Of a stretch of DNA of 17,990 nucleotides, positions 6,597 through 13,117 are shown one piece after another. Numbering within the stretch: position 1 is the first letter of the stretch; each line of letters opens with the position of its first letter. Position numbers and translations under genes: made by a program. Source of the DNA: JBHAEC01 sp041855385 (lineage in GTDB: Bacteria > Bacillota > Negativicutes > Veillonellales > Veillonellaceae); assembly GCA_041855385.1 (NCBI GenBank), contig JBHAEC010000033.1:1-17990 (forward strand), written 5' to 3'. Below the pieces are notes generated by a model. That model saw nothing but the letters and a program-made list of their open reading frames with translations, ran no database searches and was not told the DNA's origin.

Positions 6597-7211
6597 ATGA
6601 AAAACATAATGAAAGCGATGATAGTAACAGGTCTTATGGCCTCTTTGTTGGCTTTTTCCGGATGCGGCAATAAGGCACAGGTGCCTTCAGCAACAGCTTC
6701 GGCGGCGAGCACACAGGAAAAGACGGCTCCTGTTATGCAGGATCAATTGGCCACGGTTAAAACCAATATGGGGAACTTTACGGTACGCCTCTATGGATCT
6801 AAGACTCCCATTACGGTAAAAAACTTTATGGACTTGTCCCAAAAGGGTTTTTATAACGGTGTAACCTTTCACCGCGTGATTGATGGCTTTATGATTCAGG
6901 GGGGAGATCCGAAGGGTAACGGCACAGGAGGCCCCGGATATGAAATCCCCGATGAATTTGTTAAGGACTTACACTTTGATAAGGCCGGAATTTTAGCGAT
7001 GGCAAACCGCGGCCCCAATACGGGGGGATCTCAGTTTTTCATTACTTTGGCTCCGACACCTTGGTTGGACAACAAACACACTATTTTTGGTGCTGTTGTA
7101 AAAGGTTTGGATGTAGTGGAGAAGATTGGCAAGGTAAAGACGGACGAGAAAAATGACAAACCCGTAAGTCCGGTAGTTATTGAATCTATTTCTTTTGAGC
7201 CGGTTAAATAA
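6597..7211 (+). CDS. Cyclophilin-type peptidyl-prolyl isomerase, lipoprotein
   Basis: This 204-residue protein has a lipoprotein signal: positive MKNIMK, a hydrophobic stretch, and lipobox LAFSGC with the lipidated Cys23, followed by a low-complexity Ser/Ala/Thr linker (30-45). Residues 50-204 are a complete cyclophilin domain that interconverts cis and trans prolyl bonds. Active-site residues are visible: FHRVIDGFMIQGGD with Arg93, GPNTGGSQFFIT with Gln146 and Phe147, and PWLDNKHTIFG with Trp156. It should sit on the outer side of the cytoplasmic membrane and help fold exported proteins. GAGGAGA precedes the ATG. In Negativicutes, which have an outer membrane, an envelope isomerase of this kind would be exposed to the periplasm. 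It lies between the HAD gene and a GIY-YIG gene that starts right after its stop. Confidence 0.94.
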   Translation: MKNIMKAMIVTGLMASLLAFSGCGNKAQVPSATASAASTQEKTAPVMQDQLATVKTNMGNFTVRLYGSKTPITVKNFMDLSQKGFYNGVTFHRVIDGFMIQGGDPKGNGTGGPGYEIPDEFVKDLHFDKAGILAMANRGPNTGGSQFFITLAPTPWLDNKHTIFGAVVKGLDVVEKIGKVKTDEKNDKPVSPVVIESISFEPVK

Positions 7212-7487
7212 ATGGTATATACTTATATTTTACTCTGCAAGGATGGCACATATTATACCGGTTGGACGACGGATTTGGTGAATCGCCTTAAGGCTCATAA
7301 CGGACAAGTGCCCGGAGGGGCAAAGTACACGATGGGAAGACGGCCGGTTACTCTTGTGTGGGTGAAGCGTTTTGCGGAAAAACAAGAGGCTCAGCGCATG
7401 GAGTACCGGATAAAGCGAATGACCAAATCAGGAAAAGCACGGTTTATGATGGTAACACCATCGGATTGCGTAGATTTGGAAGCGTAA
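7212..7487 (+). CDS. GIY-YIG domain protein, UPF0213 (YhbQ/YazA) type
   Basis: This 91-residue protein is a stand-alone GIY-YIG domain. The motif reads TYI (4-6) and YTG (15-17), followed by the conserved arginine in NRLKAHN (Arg25) and glutamate in MEYRIKRM (Glu64), so the nuclease core looks intact. E. coli YhbQ and Bacillus YazA are the models; a DNA repair or recombination role is suspected but not settled. The ATG follows the cyclophilin stop with no gap (TAAATG) and there is no clear ribosome binding site, so translation is probably coupled to the upstream gene. Length is typical for the family (about 85-100). Confidence 0.9.
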   Translation: MVYTYILLCKDGTYYTGWTTDLVNRLKAHNGQVPGGAKYTMGRRPVTLVWVKRFAEKQEAQRMEYRIKRMTKSGKARFMMVTPSDCVDLEA

Positions 7488-7513
7488 AATTTATACATTA
7501 TATAAATAGCATG

Positions 7514-7522
7514 TGATATAAT
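7514..7522 (+). promoter_or_regulatory. Extended -10 promoter for DUF1934-argS-pyrG
   Basis: TGA followed by TATAAT (7517-7522) is an extended -10. No good -35 sits at 16-18 bases, which is common for extended -10 promoters. It lies 27 bases after the GIY-YIG stop and 31 before the DUF1934 ATG, so it would start a new transcript inside a same-strand run. Confidence 0.65.
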
Positions 7523-7553
7523 GGCAAAGATGTGTTGCTTGAGAGGAGCAGCT

Positions 7554-7979
7554 ATGAAACCGGTGATGGTTACGGTGAGGAGCATCCAGCGCGATGCGGA
7601 TGGGGAAGACACCGTTATTGAGTTAGTGTCGCAGGGAAGTTATTATGAACGGAACGGCGTAAAATATATCATCTATAATGAGAGCGCCGTCACGGGGATG
7701 GAGGGTGTAAAGACAACGATCAAGATCTACCCTTCCTCTGTAATCATTTTGCGTACGGGCAAGATTAAAGTAAGGCATCAATATGTACTTGATCGTACGG
7801 ATGAAGCATTAATTGAAACTCCCTTGGGAGAATTGCAGATGAGTATTCGCACCCATGAACTGGACATTGCGATTGAAGATGGAAGAGGTCATTTGCACTT
7901 AGGTTATGATATTTCTTTTGCGGGAAGTTGGGCCTTCTATAATCAGTTGCAAGTTACATTGAGGGAGGAAAATGAGTAA
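7554..7979 (+). CDS. DUF1934 (YwiB-like) calycin-fold protein
   Basis: This 141-residue protein belongs by its pattern to the DUF1934/YwiB family, small beta-barrel proteins of Firmicutes. Typical features are the opening VTVRSIQ, YYERNGVKYIIYNES, the GMEGVKTTIKI turn, the strand pattern through LDRTDEALIETPLGEL, and a C-terminal YDISFAGSW. The barrel may bind a small ligand; function is unknown. I chose ATG 7554, preceded by AGAGGAG; a start at 7521 would lie on the -10 element. It overlaps argS by one base (TAATG), and the pairing of this family with argS is common in Firmicutes, which supports the call and suggests a shared context. Confidence 0.85.
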   Translation: MKPVMVTVRSIQRDADGEDTVIELVSQGSYYERNGVKYIIYNESAVTGMEGVKTTIKIYPSSVIILRTGKIKVRHQYVLDRTDEALIETPLGELQMSIRTHELDIAIEDGRGHLHLGYDISFAGSWAFYNQLQVTLREENE

Positions 7980-9643
7980 TGGACATGAAAGAAATCGTAA
8001 AACAGGGAATTGAAGAGGCTTTGCGAGGTGCCATTCAAGAGGGTATATTGCCTGCCGGAGAGTACCCTCCCATAATTTTAGAGATACCTCCGCAAAAAGA
8101 GTTTGGGGATTTTTCTACGAATATAGCAATGCAATCCGCCCGCGTGGCACGGATGAAACCACAGGCGATCGCACAAGCTCTGATAGAACGAATGAATTAT
8201 GAATGGTTGGAAAAAGCGGATGTGGCAGGAGCAGGATTTATCAATTTTTATATTAAATCCGCTATGCTGTACGATGTACTCGGTACTATTTTAGGAGAAG
8301 GTGAAACTTATGGGGATCACCCTCTGCGGGAGGCGGAGACGGTACAGGTAGAATACGTTAGTGCCAATCCGACAGGCCCTCTTCATGTGGGACATGGGCG
8401 AGGAGCCGCTTATGGCAGTGCGCTTGTGAATTTGTTGCGAGCGGCGGGATTTGCCGTTTCATCCGAATTTTATATCAATGATGCGGGAAATCAGATTGAT
8501 AATTTGGCAAAATCAGTAAATGCGCGCTATTTAGAGCTTTTAGACTTAAAGGCAGAGTTCCCGGAAAACGGTTACCGCGGACGGGATATTATTGAAACGG
8601 CACAGGAACTGATTAACTGGCGAGGAGATGCCTTTGCGGTAGTGCCCGAGGAAGATCGTATTCCTTTCTTCAAAGAATTTGCCCTCATGGAAAAATTAAA
8701 TGGTTTGCGTAAAACTTTACGAAACTTTAATGTTGTCTTTGACAGATGGTACAGTGAACGATCTTTGCATACGTCGGGAGCGATTAAACAGGCCTGTGAT
8801 CAACTGGAAGATTTGGGATTCATGTATGAGCGTGACGGTGCGCTATGGCTCGCATCGGAGCAATTCGGGGACGATAAGGATCGTGTAGTTATTCGTGAAA
8901 ATGGTGTACCTACATACTTGGCGGCGGATATAGCCTATCATAAAGACAAGTACGACCGCGGCTATGTGCAGTTGATTGATATATGGGGCGCTGATCATCA
9001 CGGCTACATCGCCCGAGTGAAGGCAGCTATGAGTGGATTCGGATTTGACCCGGATAAACTGGAAATTTTATTACTTCAGATGGTATCTCTGTATCGCAAC
9101 GGAGAATTGGTAAAGATGTCTAAACGTACCGGCGAGTCCATCACTTTGGATGAGCTTATGGAAGAGGTGGGAACCGATGCTGCAAGGTATTTCTTCCTTA
9201 TGCGTTCTTTGGACAGCCAATTGGACTTTGATATCGATTTGGCCAAATCGCAAAGTAGCGATAATCCTGTGTATTACATACAATATGCACACGCAAGAAT
9301 ATTTAGCATCTACAGGCAATTGACGGATGCGGGAATAAAATATGGCGATTGGGATCAAACGGACTTTTCCGCATTGAAAACCGAAGCTGAATTGGATTTG
9401 ATTAAGAAATTAGGGGCCTATAAGGAAGAAATTACCATCGCAGCTAAAGATAGGGCGCCTCATCGCATTGCTCGTTATCTTTTTGAATTAGCGGGATTGT
9501 TCCATCACTTCTACAAACAGGGACGGATTTTAGGTGTAGAAGAAGAATTGCAAAAGGCGAGGATAGGGTTAATTACGGCTGTTCGCTACGTATTGGCCCA
9601 TGGCTTAAAAATATTAGGTATTTCAGCACCGGAGAAGATGTAA
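7979..9643 (+). CDS. argS: Arginyl-tRNA synthetase
   Basis: This 554-residue class Ia synthetase charges tRNA-Arg with arginine. The order is an N-terminal Add-1 domain (to about 95, with FGDFSTNIAM), the Rossmann catalytic domain with the HIGH-type motif HVGH (136-139) in NPTGPLHVGHGRGA, AADIAYHKDK, ADHHGYI, the KMSKR motif (379-383), and an anticodon-binding helical domain (about 440-554) ending in a conserved hydrophobic tail. Length is normal. The start overlaps the DUF1934 stop; GGAGG (7965-7968 region) lies about ten bases upstream, and the Met two codons later is an equally possible start. A tRNA-Arg gene lies 1.8 kb downstream on the other strand. It is transcribed with pyrG, which starts 36 bases after its stop. 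Confidence 0.96.
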   Translation: MDMKEIVKQGIEEALRGAIQEGILPAGEYPPIILEIPPQKEFGDFSTNIAMQSARVARMKPQAIAQALIERMNYEWLEKADVAGAGFINFYIKSAMLYDVLGTILGEGETYGDHPLREAETVQVEYVSANPTGPLHVGHGRGAAYGSALVNLLRAAGFAVSSEFYINDAGNQIDNLAKSVNARYLELLDLKAEFPENGYRGRDIIETAQELINWRGDAFAVVPEEDRIPFFKEFALMEKLNGLRKTLRNFNVVFDRWYSERSLHTSGAIKQACDQLEDLGFMYERDGALWLASEQFGDDKDRVVIRENGVPTYLAADIAYHKDKYDRGYVQLIDIWGADHHGYIARVKAAMSGFGFDPDKLEILLLQMVSLYRNGELVKMSKRTGESITLDELMEEVGTDAARYFFLMRSLDSQLDFDIDLAKSQSSDNPVYYIQYAHARIFSIYRQLTDAGIKYGDWDQTDFSALKTEAELDLIKKLGAYKEEITIAAKDRAPHRIARYLFELAGLFHHFYKQGRILGVEEELQKARIGLITAVRYVLAHGLKILGISAPEKM

Positions 9644-9679
9644 AAAGGTCGGCAGAATAGTAACGAATAGGGAGGACGT

Positions 9680-11281
9680 ATGGCAACAAAGTATATTTTT
9701 GTAACAGGAGGGGTAGTTTCATCCTTAGGGAAGGGAATCACGGCGGCCTCATTGGGGCGATTGTTAAAAAACAGAGGGTTTAACGTAACCATTCAGAAGT
9801 TTGATCCCTACATTAATATTGACCCGGGCACGATGAGTCCATATCAGCATGGGGAGGTATTCGTTACTGACGACGGAGCGGAAACGGACTTGGACTTAGG
9901 TCACTATGAGCGTTTTATCGATATTAATTTAGGTAAGCGTTCGAATGTGACGGCAGGAAAGGTGTATTGGTCTGTTATCAACAAGGAGCGCAAAGGGGAC
10001 TATTTGGGAAGTACGGTACAAGTCATCCCTCATATTACAAATGAGATAAAAAGAAATATTTATCGCGTTGGTAAAGAAGATAATGCGGATGTGGTAATTA
10101 CGGAAATCGGCGGAACGGTAGGGGACATAGAAAGTCTGCCTTTTCTAGAAGCGATTCGTCAAGTGAAAAAAGAAGTCGGTCGCAACGATGTACTTTACAT
10201 TCATGTTACATTAGTGCCTTTTATATCTGCAGCGGGGGAACTCAAGACGAAACCGACTCAGCATAGTGTAAAAGAGTTGCGCAGTATTGGAATTCAGCCG
10301 GATATTTTAGTATGTCGCTCCGAAAAATCCATTTCTGACGATCTTAAAGAAAAATTAGCTTTGTTCTGTGATGTAGAGCCGGATGCGGTTATTGAAAATA
10401 AAACTTGTGCCAGTATTTATGAGGTTCCACTTGTTATGCAACAAGAGGGGCTTGACAGTATAGTGGTGAAAAAACTAAATCTTCCGGATCAGCCGGCAGA
10501 TATGGTCGCATGGGAGGATATGGTAAAGAAAATTCTCGCTCCTAAGCAGGAAGTAACGGTAGCTATGGTCGGCAAGTATGTAGAACTCCATGATGCTTAC
10601 CTTAGTGTGGCGGAATCTCTCTATCATGCGGGTATTCACTATGATACGAAAGTAAACATTAAATGGATTGATTCTGAGGAATTGGAAAGCGTGGCAGATG
10701 TTGCCTCTGTATTTGCCGATGTAGATGGAATTGTAGTGCCTGGCGGATTTGGTTATCGTGGGGTAGAGGGTAAAATTGCTACAGCTAAATATGCAAGGGA
10801 AAATAATGTACCATATTTCGGCCTTTGCCTGGGTATGCAAATTGCTGTTATGGACTATGCAAGACATGTGGCAGGTTTGGATCATGCCAGCTCATCGGAG
10901 TTTGATGATAGCACTCCACATCCTGTTATTGACCTCATGCCTGATCAAGTGGATGTGGATAAGAAGGGCGGAACTATGCGCCTTGGGATTTATCCATGTA
11001 AGACTACAGAGGGAACGATTACGCGTGAAGCTTATGGGGCAGATTTAATATACGAGCGCCATCGTCATCGCTATGAGTTTAACAATGACTATCGCCAAGT
11101 TTTATCCGAAAAAGGGCTTGTCATTGCAGGGACTTCCCCGGATGAGCGCCTGGTAGAAGTTGTGGAGGTACCAAATCACAGGTGGTTTGTTGGAGTACAA
11201 TTCCATCCTGAGTTTAAATCTCGTCCGACCAATCCTCATCCTCTATTTAAAAGCTTTATGAATGCAGTTATCAATAAGTAG
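9680..11281 (+). CDS. pyrG: CTP synthase (glutamine-hydrolysing)
   Basis: This 533-residue enzyme aminates UTP to CTP using ATP and glutamine. The N-terminal synthetase domain (1-270) has the P-loop GGVVSSLGKG (Lys18), FDPYINIDPG, and VTEIGGTVGDIES. The class I glutamine amidotransferase domain (about 290-533) has PGGFGYRG, the nucleophile Cys383 in GLCLGMQ, and the His509/Glu511 pair in FHPEF. All catalytic residues are present and length is standard. AGGGAGGA lies seven bases before the ATG. The gene closes the DUF1934-argS-pyrG unit, with a perfect terminator 50 bases after the stop. No GTP/CTP-sensing attenuator is visible in the 36-base gap before it, unlike Bacillus pyrG. Confidence 0.97.
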   Translation: MATKYIFVTGGVVSSLGKGITAASLGRLLKNRGFNVTIQKFDPYINIDPGTMSPYQHGEVFVTDDGAETDLDLGHYERFIDINLGKRSNVTAGKVYWSVINKERKGDYLGSTVQVIPHITNEIKRNIYRVGKEDNADVVITEIGGTVGDIESLPFLEAIRQVKKEVGRNDVLYIHVTLVPFISAAGELKTKPTQHSVKELRSIGIQPDILVCRSEKSISDDLKEKLALFCDVEPDAVIENKTCASIYEVPLVMQQEGLDSIVVKKLNLPDQPADMVAWEDMVKKILAPKQEVTVAMVGKYVELHDAYLSVAESLYHAGIHYDTKVNIKWIDSEELESVADVASVFADVDGIVVPGGFGYRGVEGKIATAKYARENNVPYFGLCLGMQIAVMDYARHVAGLDHASSSEFDDSTPHPVIDLMPDQVDVDKKGGTMRLGIYPCKTTEGTITREAYGADLIYERHRHRYEFNNDYRQVLSEKGLVIAGTSPDERLVEVVEVPNHRWFVGVQFHPEFKSRPTNPHPLFKSFMNAVINK

Positions 11282-11331
11282 TGTTTTAAGCTCAAAGATG
11301 GAGAACCGATAAGAGGAATCAAAGCAAAATA

Positions 11332-11365
11332 AAAAGCACCGAGAGTATTCTCGGTGCTTTTGTAT
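11332..11365 (+). terminator. Terminator of pyrG
   Basis: Perfect 13-bp stem AAAAGCACCGAGA (11332-11344) and TCTCGGTGCTTTT (11349-11361) with loop GTAT. A and T runs flank the GC core, so it could work on both strands. It lies ten bases from the tRNA terminator that points the other way. Confidence 0.92.
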
Positions 11366-11370
11366 TAACT

Positions 11371-11397
11371 AAAAAACCTGCTCATAAGAGCAGGTTT
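11371..11397 (-). terminator. Terminator of tRNA-Arg
   Basis: On the minus strand, AAACCTGCTC, loop TTAT, GAGCAGGTTT, then TTTAG: arms lie at 11388-11397 and 11374-11383, with six T (complement of 11371-11376) on the 3' side. It starts six bases after the tRNA 3' end. Confidence 0.9.
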
Positions 11398-11402
11398 CTA
11401 AA

Positions 11403-11479
11403 TGGTGACCTCAGAGAGATTCGAACTCCCGACCTTTTGATTCGTAGTCAAACGCTCTATCCAGCTGAGCTATGAGGCC
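11403..11479 (-). tRNA. tRNA-Arg, anticodon ACG
   Basis: A 77-base tRNA reads on the minus strand from GGCCTCA to TGAGGTCACCA. The acceptor stem pairs over seven positions with one G:U. The D arm is GCTC/GAGC. The anticodon stem TTTGA/TCAAA holds loop CTACGAA, giving anticodon ACG (read as ICG after deamination, decoding CGU/CGC/CGA). The T arm is GGGAG-TTCGAAT-CTCTC. The 3' CCA is encoded in the gene. It is a single gene with its own promoter and terminator. Confidence 0.97.
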
Positions 11480-11491
11480 GTAACATGGTAT

Positions 11492-11520
11492 ATTATACGG
11501 CTAAACCATGGCTGTGTCAA
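11492..11520 (-). promoter_or_regulatory. Perfect consensus promoter of tRNA-Arg
   Basis: On the minus strand TTGACA (complement of 11515-11520), a 17-base spacer, and TATAAT (complement of 11492-11497). All twelve bases match the sigma-A/sigma-70 consensus. The -10 ends 12 bases before the mature tRNA 5' end, so transcription should begin within a few bases of it and leave a very short 5' leader for RNase P. Confidence 0.9.
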
Positions 11521-11598
11521 GGAAAAAAGGATTTTAAGTAAAGATAAATTTTATATATTTTAATCTGTGCGGATAAGGTGCTAAATTTATAAAGTCCC

Positions 11599-11627
11599 TT
11601 GAAATGGTATAGATTTTCTTGTAAAAT
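11599..11627 (+). promoter_or_regulatory. Promoter of ahpC
   Basis: TTGAAA (11599-11604), 17 bases, TAAAAT (11622-11627): five of six matches in each box. Transcription would begin near 11634, at the edge of the dyad described at 11636-11656. Confidence 0.75.
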
Positions 11628-11635
11628 ATGAGTAG

Positions 11636-11656
11636 TCAATAATTATTATCTATTGA
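11636..11656 (+). promoter_or_regulatory. Dyad with PerR-box-like core before ahpC
   Basis: TCAATA (11636-11641) and TATTGA (11651-11656) are an inverted repeat. They include ATAATTATTAT (11639-11649), which is exactly the 11-base core ATAATnATTAT of the Bacillus PerR box; the two outer bases on each side do not match. It sits at the predicted start of transcription, where a repressor would block. PerR regulating ahpC is well known in Firmicutes. The region is AT-rich, so a chance match is possible. Confidence 0.45.
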
Positions 11657-11689
11657 TAAAATTTTGTTTTAATATTGGGAGGCATTAAC

Positions 11690-12253
11690 ATGGCTATTAT
11701 TGGAAAAGAGATTCCAGAGTTTACGGTTGAGGCATATCGTAAGCCTGAAATTATTACCGTAACGAAGGAAGACGTTGTAGGAAAATGGAGTGTATTCTGT
11801 TTTTACCCGGCAGATTTTACATTTGTTTGCCCTACGGAATTGGAAGATTTGCAAGAACAATATGCAACACTTAAAGAAGCGGGCGTAGAAGTATTCTCCG
11901 TGTCCGTTGACTCCGCTTATGCACATAAGGCATGGGCAGATACATCGGCAACTATCGGAAAGATTGAGTACACCATGCTTGCCGATCAGCGCCATGAGTT
12001 AGCAGATTTCTTTGGTGTATATGATGAAGCATCCGGACAAGCGTATCGCGGAACTTTTGTTGTAAATCCGGAAGGCCTTGTACAAACAGCTGAAATTCAT
12101 AATATGGGAATTGGTCGCAGTGCTACGGAGTTAGTTCGTAAAGTGCAGGCTGCTCAATTTGTGGCTAAGCACGGTGGCGAGGTTTGCCCGGCAAAATGGA
12201 AACCAGGCGCATCTACATTAAAGCCAAGCACAGAACTGGTAGGCAAAATTTAA
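11690..12253 (+). CDS. ahpC: Alkyl hydroperoxide reductase subunit C (typical 2-Cys peroxiredoxin)
   Basis: This 187-residue peroxiredoxin reduces hydrogen peroxide, organic peroxides and peroxynitrite. The peroxidatic Cys47 lies in DFTFVCPTE and the resolving Cys166 in GEVCPAKW, with the conserved tail ending STELVGKI. Length equals that of E. coli AhpC, which it resembles throughout. An extra cysteine occurs at 37 (SVFCFYP), where E. coli has phenylalanine. GGGAGG lies eight bases before the ATG. AhpC is usually recycled by the flavoprotein AhpF, often encoded next to it; here a terminator follows at once and no ahpF is visible, so the reductant gene must lie elsewhere. The gene is monocistronic with its own promoter and a PerR-like site. 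Confidence 0.96.
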   Translation: MAIIGKEIPEFTVEAYRKPEIITVTKEDVVGKWSVFCFYPADFTFVCPTELEDLQEQYATLKEAGVEVFSVSVDSAYAHKAWADTSATIGKIEYTMLADQRHELADFFGVYDEASGQAYRGTFVVNPEGLVQTAEIHNMGIGRSATELVRKVQAAQFVAKHGGEVCPAKWKPGASTLKPSTELVGKI

Positions 12254-12261
12254 TAAAAGAT

Positions 12262-12295
12262 AAAAAGGCGGGGCTATAAAGGCTCCGCTTTTTTT
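12262..12295 (+). terminator. Terminator of ahpC
   Basis: Stem GCGGGGC (12268-12274) and GCTCCGC (12282-12288) with one G:U pair and a seven-base loop, preceded by AAAAAG and followed by seven T. A classical intrinsic terminator nine bases after the stop codon. Confidence 0.9.
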
Positions 12296-12315
12296 GTCTT
12301 GGTTTTAGCAACAGA

Positions 12316-12335
12316 TATACCGGTCGGCCGATATA
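12316..12335. repeat. Imperfect 20-bp GC-centred dyad upstream of trmB
   Basis: TATACCGGTC followed by GGCCGATATA: eight of ten positions are symmetric around the centre at 12325/12326. It lies about 40 bases upstream of the -35 box of the trmB promoter. It could be a regulator site or a weak hairpin. Confidence 0.35.
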
Positions 12336-12376
12336 TAAACAGGAGTATGAAAACAAGAAGATGAGCGCGCGAAGAT

Positions 12377-12406
12377 TTGACTAGCCCTATCAGACTTCAT
12401 TATAAT
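12377..12406 (+). promoter_or_regulatory. Promoter of the trmB-ftsW-uraA-nfeD-floA unit
   Basis: TTGACT (12377-12382, five of six), an 18-base spacer, and a perfect TATAAT (12401-12406). The predicted start is near 12413, about 40 bases before the trmB ATG. It is the only clear promoter I see before the terminator at 17836. Confidence 0.75.
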
Positions 12407-12454
12407 AAAAAGAAGGCTTAAAAAATTATGTAATAAGGCTGAGCGGGAGTGTAT

Positions 12455-13117
12455 ATGAGATTACGTAGAAAACCATGGATTGACGAAGCTATTCACCAGT
12501 TTCCGTGCTATATCGGCCCCGAAGAAGGTGAAAGACATAAAGGGAAGTGGAGAGAGATTTATAAAGATAAGGAAGCTCCTCTTCATGTGGAATTGGGAAC
12601 CGGAAAGGGTCGCTTTATTGCAGGAATGGCTGATGTTTATCAAGATATTAACTTTTTGGGCTTGGAAGTCCAGATTGGTGTTATCTATTACGCAGCAAAA
12701 AAATTGGCGGAGCAAAATGCTACCAATGCCAAGGTTCTGCTTTATGATATTGAACACATAGAAAATCTCTTTTTGCCCGGAGAAGTGGATCGATTTTATA
12801 TCAACTTTTGTGATCCTTGGCCTAAGGCGAGGCATGCCAAACGGAGATTGACCTATCGAACGTTTTTAAACAGATATGCCGCTTTGTTAAAACGGGGCGG
12901 AGAAATTCACTTTAAGACGGACAACGAGGGCCTTTTTCTCTTTTCTTTAGAAGAATTTGAGGCCGCCGGTTGGTCGCTCAAAAATGTTTCCCATGATTTA
13001 CACAAAACGGATATGCCGAATGTGAAAACCGAATATGAAGAGAAGTTCAGTGCTAAGGGGCAACCGATTTTTAGATTGGAAGCCACCTTACTTGAGGAGA
13101 AAAAACAGGATGAATAA
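12455..13117 (+). CDS. trmB: tRNA (guanine-N7-)-methyltransferase
   Basis: This 220-residue Rossmann-fold enzyme uses S-adenosylmethionine to methylate G46 in the variable loop of tRNAs. Visible features are the N-terminal RLRRKPW, the SAM-binding ELGTGKGRF (46-54), GLEVQ, the family signature FCDPWPKARHAKRRL (118-132), FKTDN, and a C-terminal TEYEEKF near residue 193. Length is typical (210-240). The ATG at 12455 has GGGAG five bases upstream; a GTG two codons earlier is a weaker alternative. Its last eight bases overlap the ftsW start, so the two are translationally coupled. Nothing looks damaged. Confidence 0.95.
   Translation: MRLRRKPWIDEAIHQFPCYIGPEEGERHKGKWREIYKDKEAPLHVELGTGKGRFIAGMADVYQDINFLGLEVQIGVIYYAAKKLAEQNATNAKVLLYDIEHIENLFLPGEVDRFYINFCDPWPKARHAKRRLTYRTFLNRYAALLKRGGEIHFKTDNEGLFLFSLEEFEAAGWSLKNVSHDLHKTDMPNVKTEYEEKFSAKGQPIFRLEATLLEEKKQDE

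Noticed and set aside
10475..10885. 136-codon antisense frame in pyrG
   Set aside because: Lies wholly within the conserved pyrG coding region and lacks a start signal or protein-like pattern.
12347..12364. Five-codon ORF (MKTRR) after AGGAG
   Set aside because: Spacing to AGGAG is only one base, and it lies upstream of the predicted trmB transcription start.
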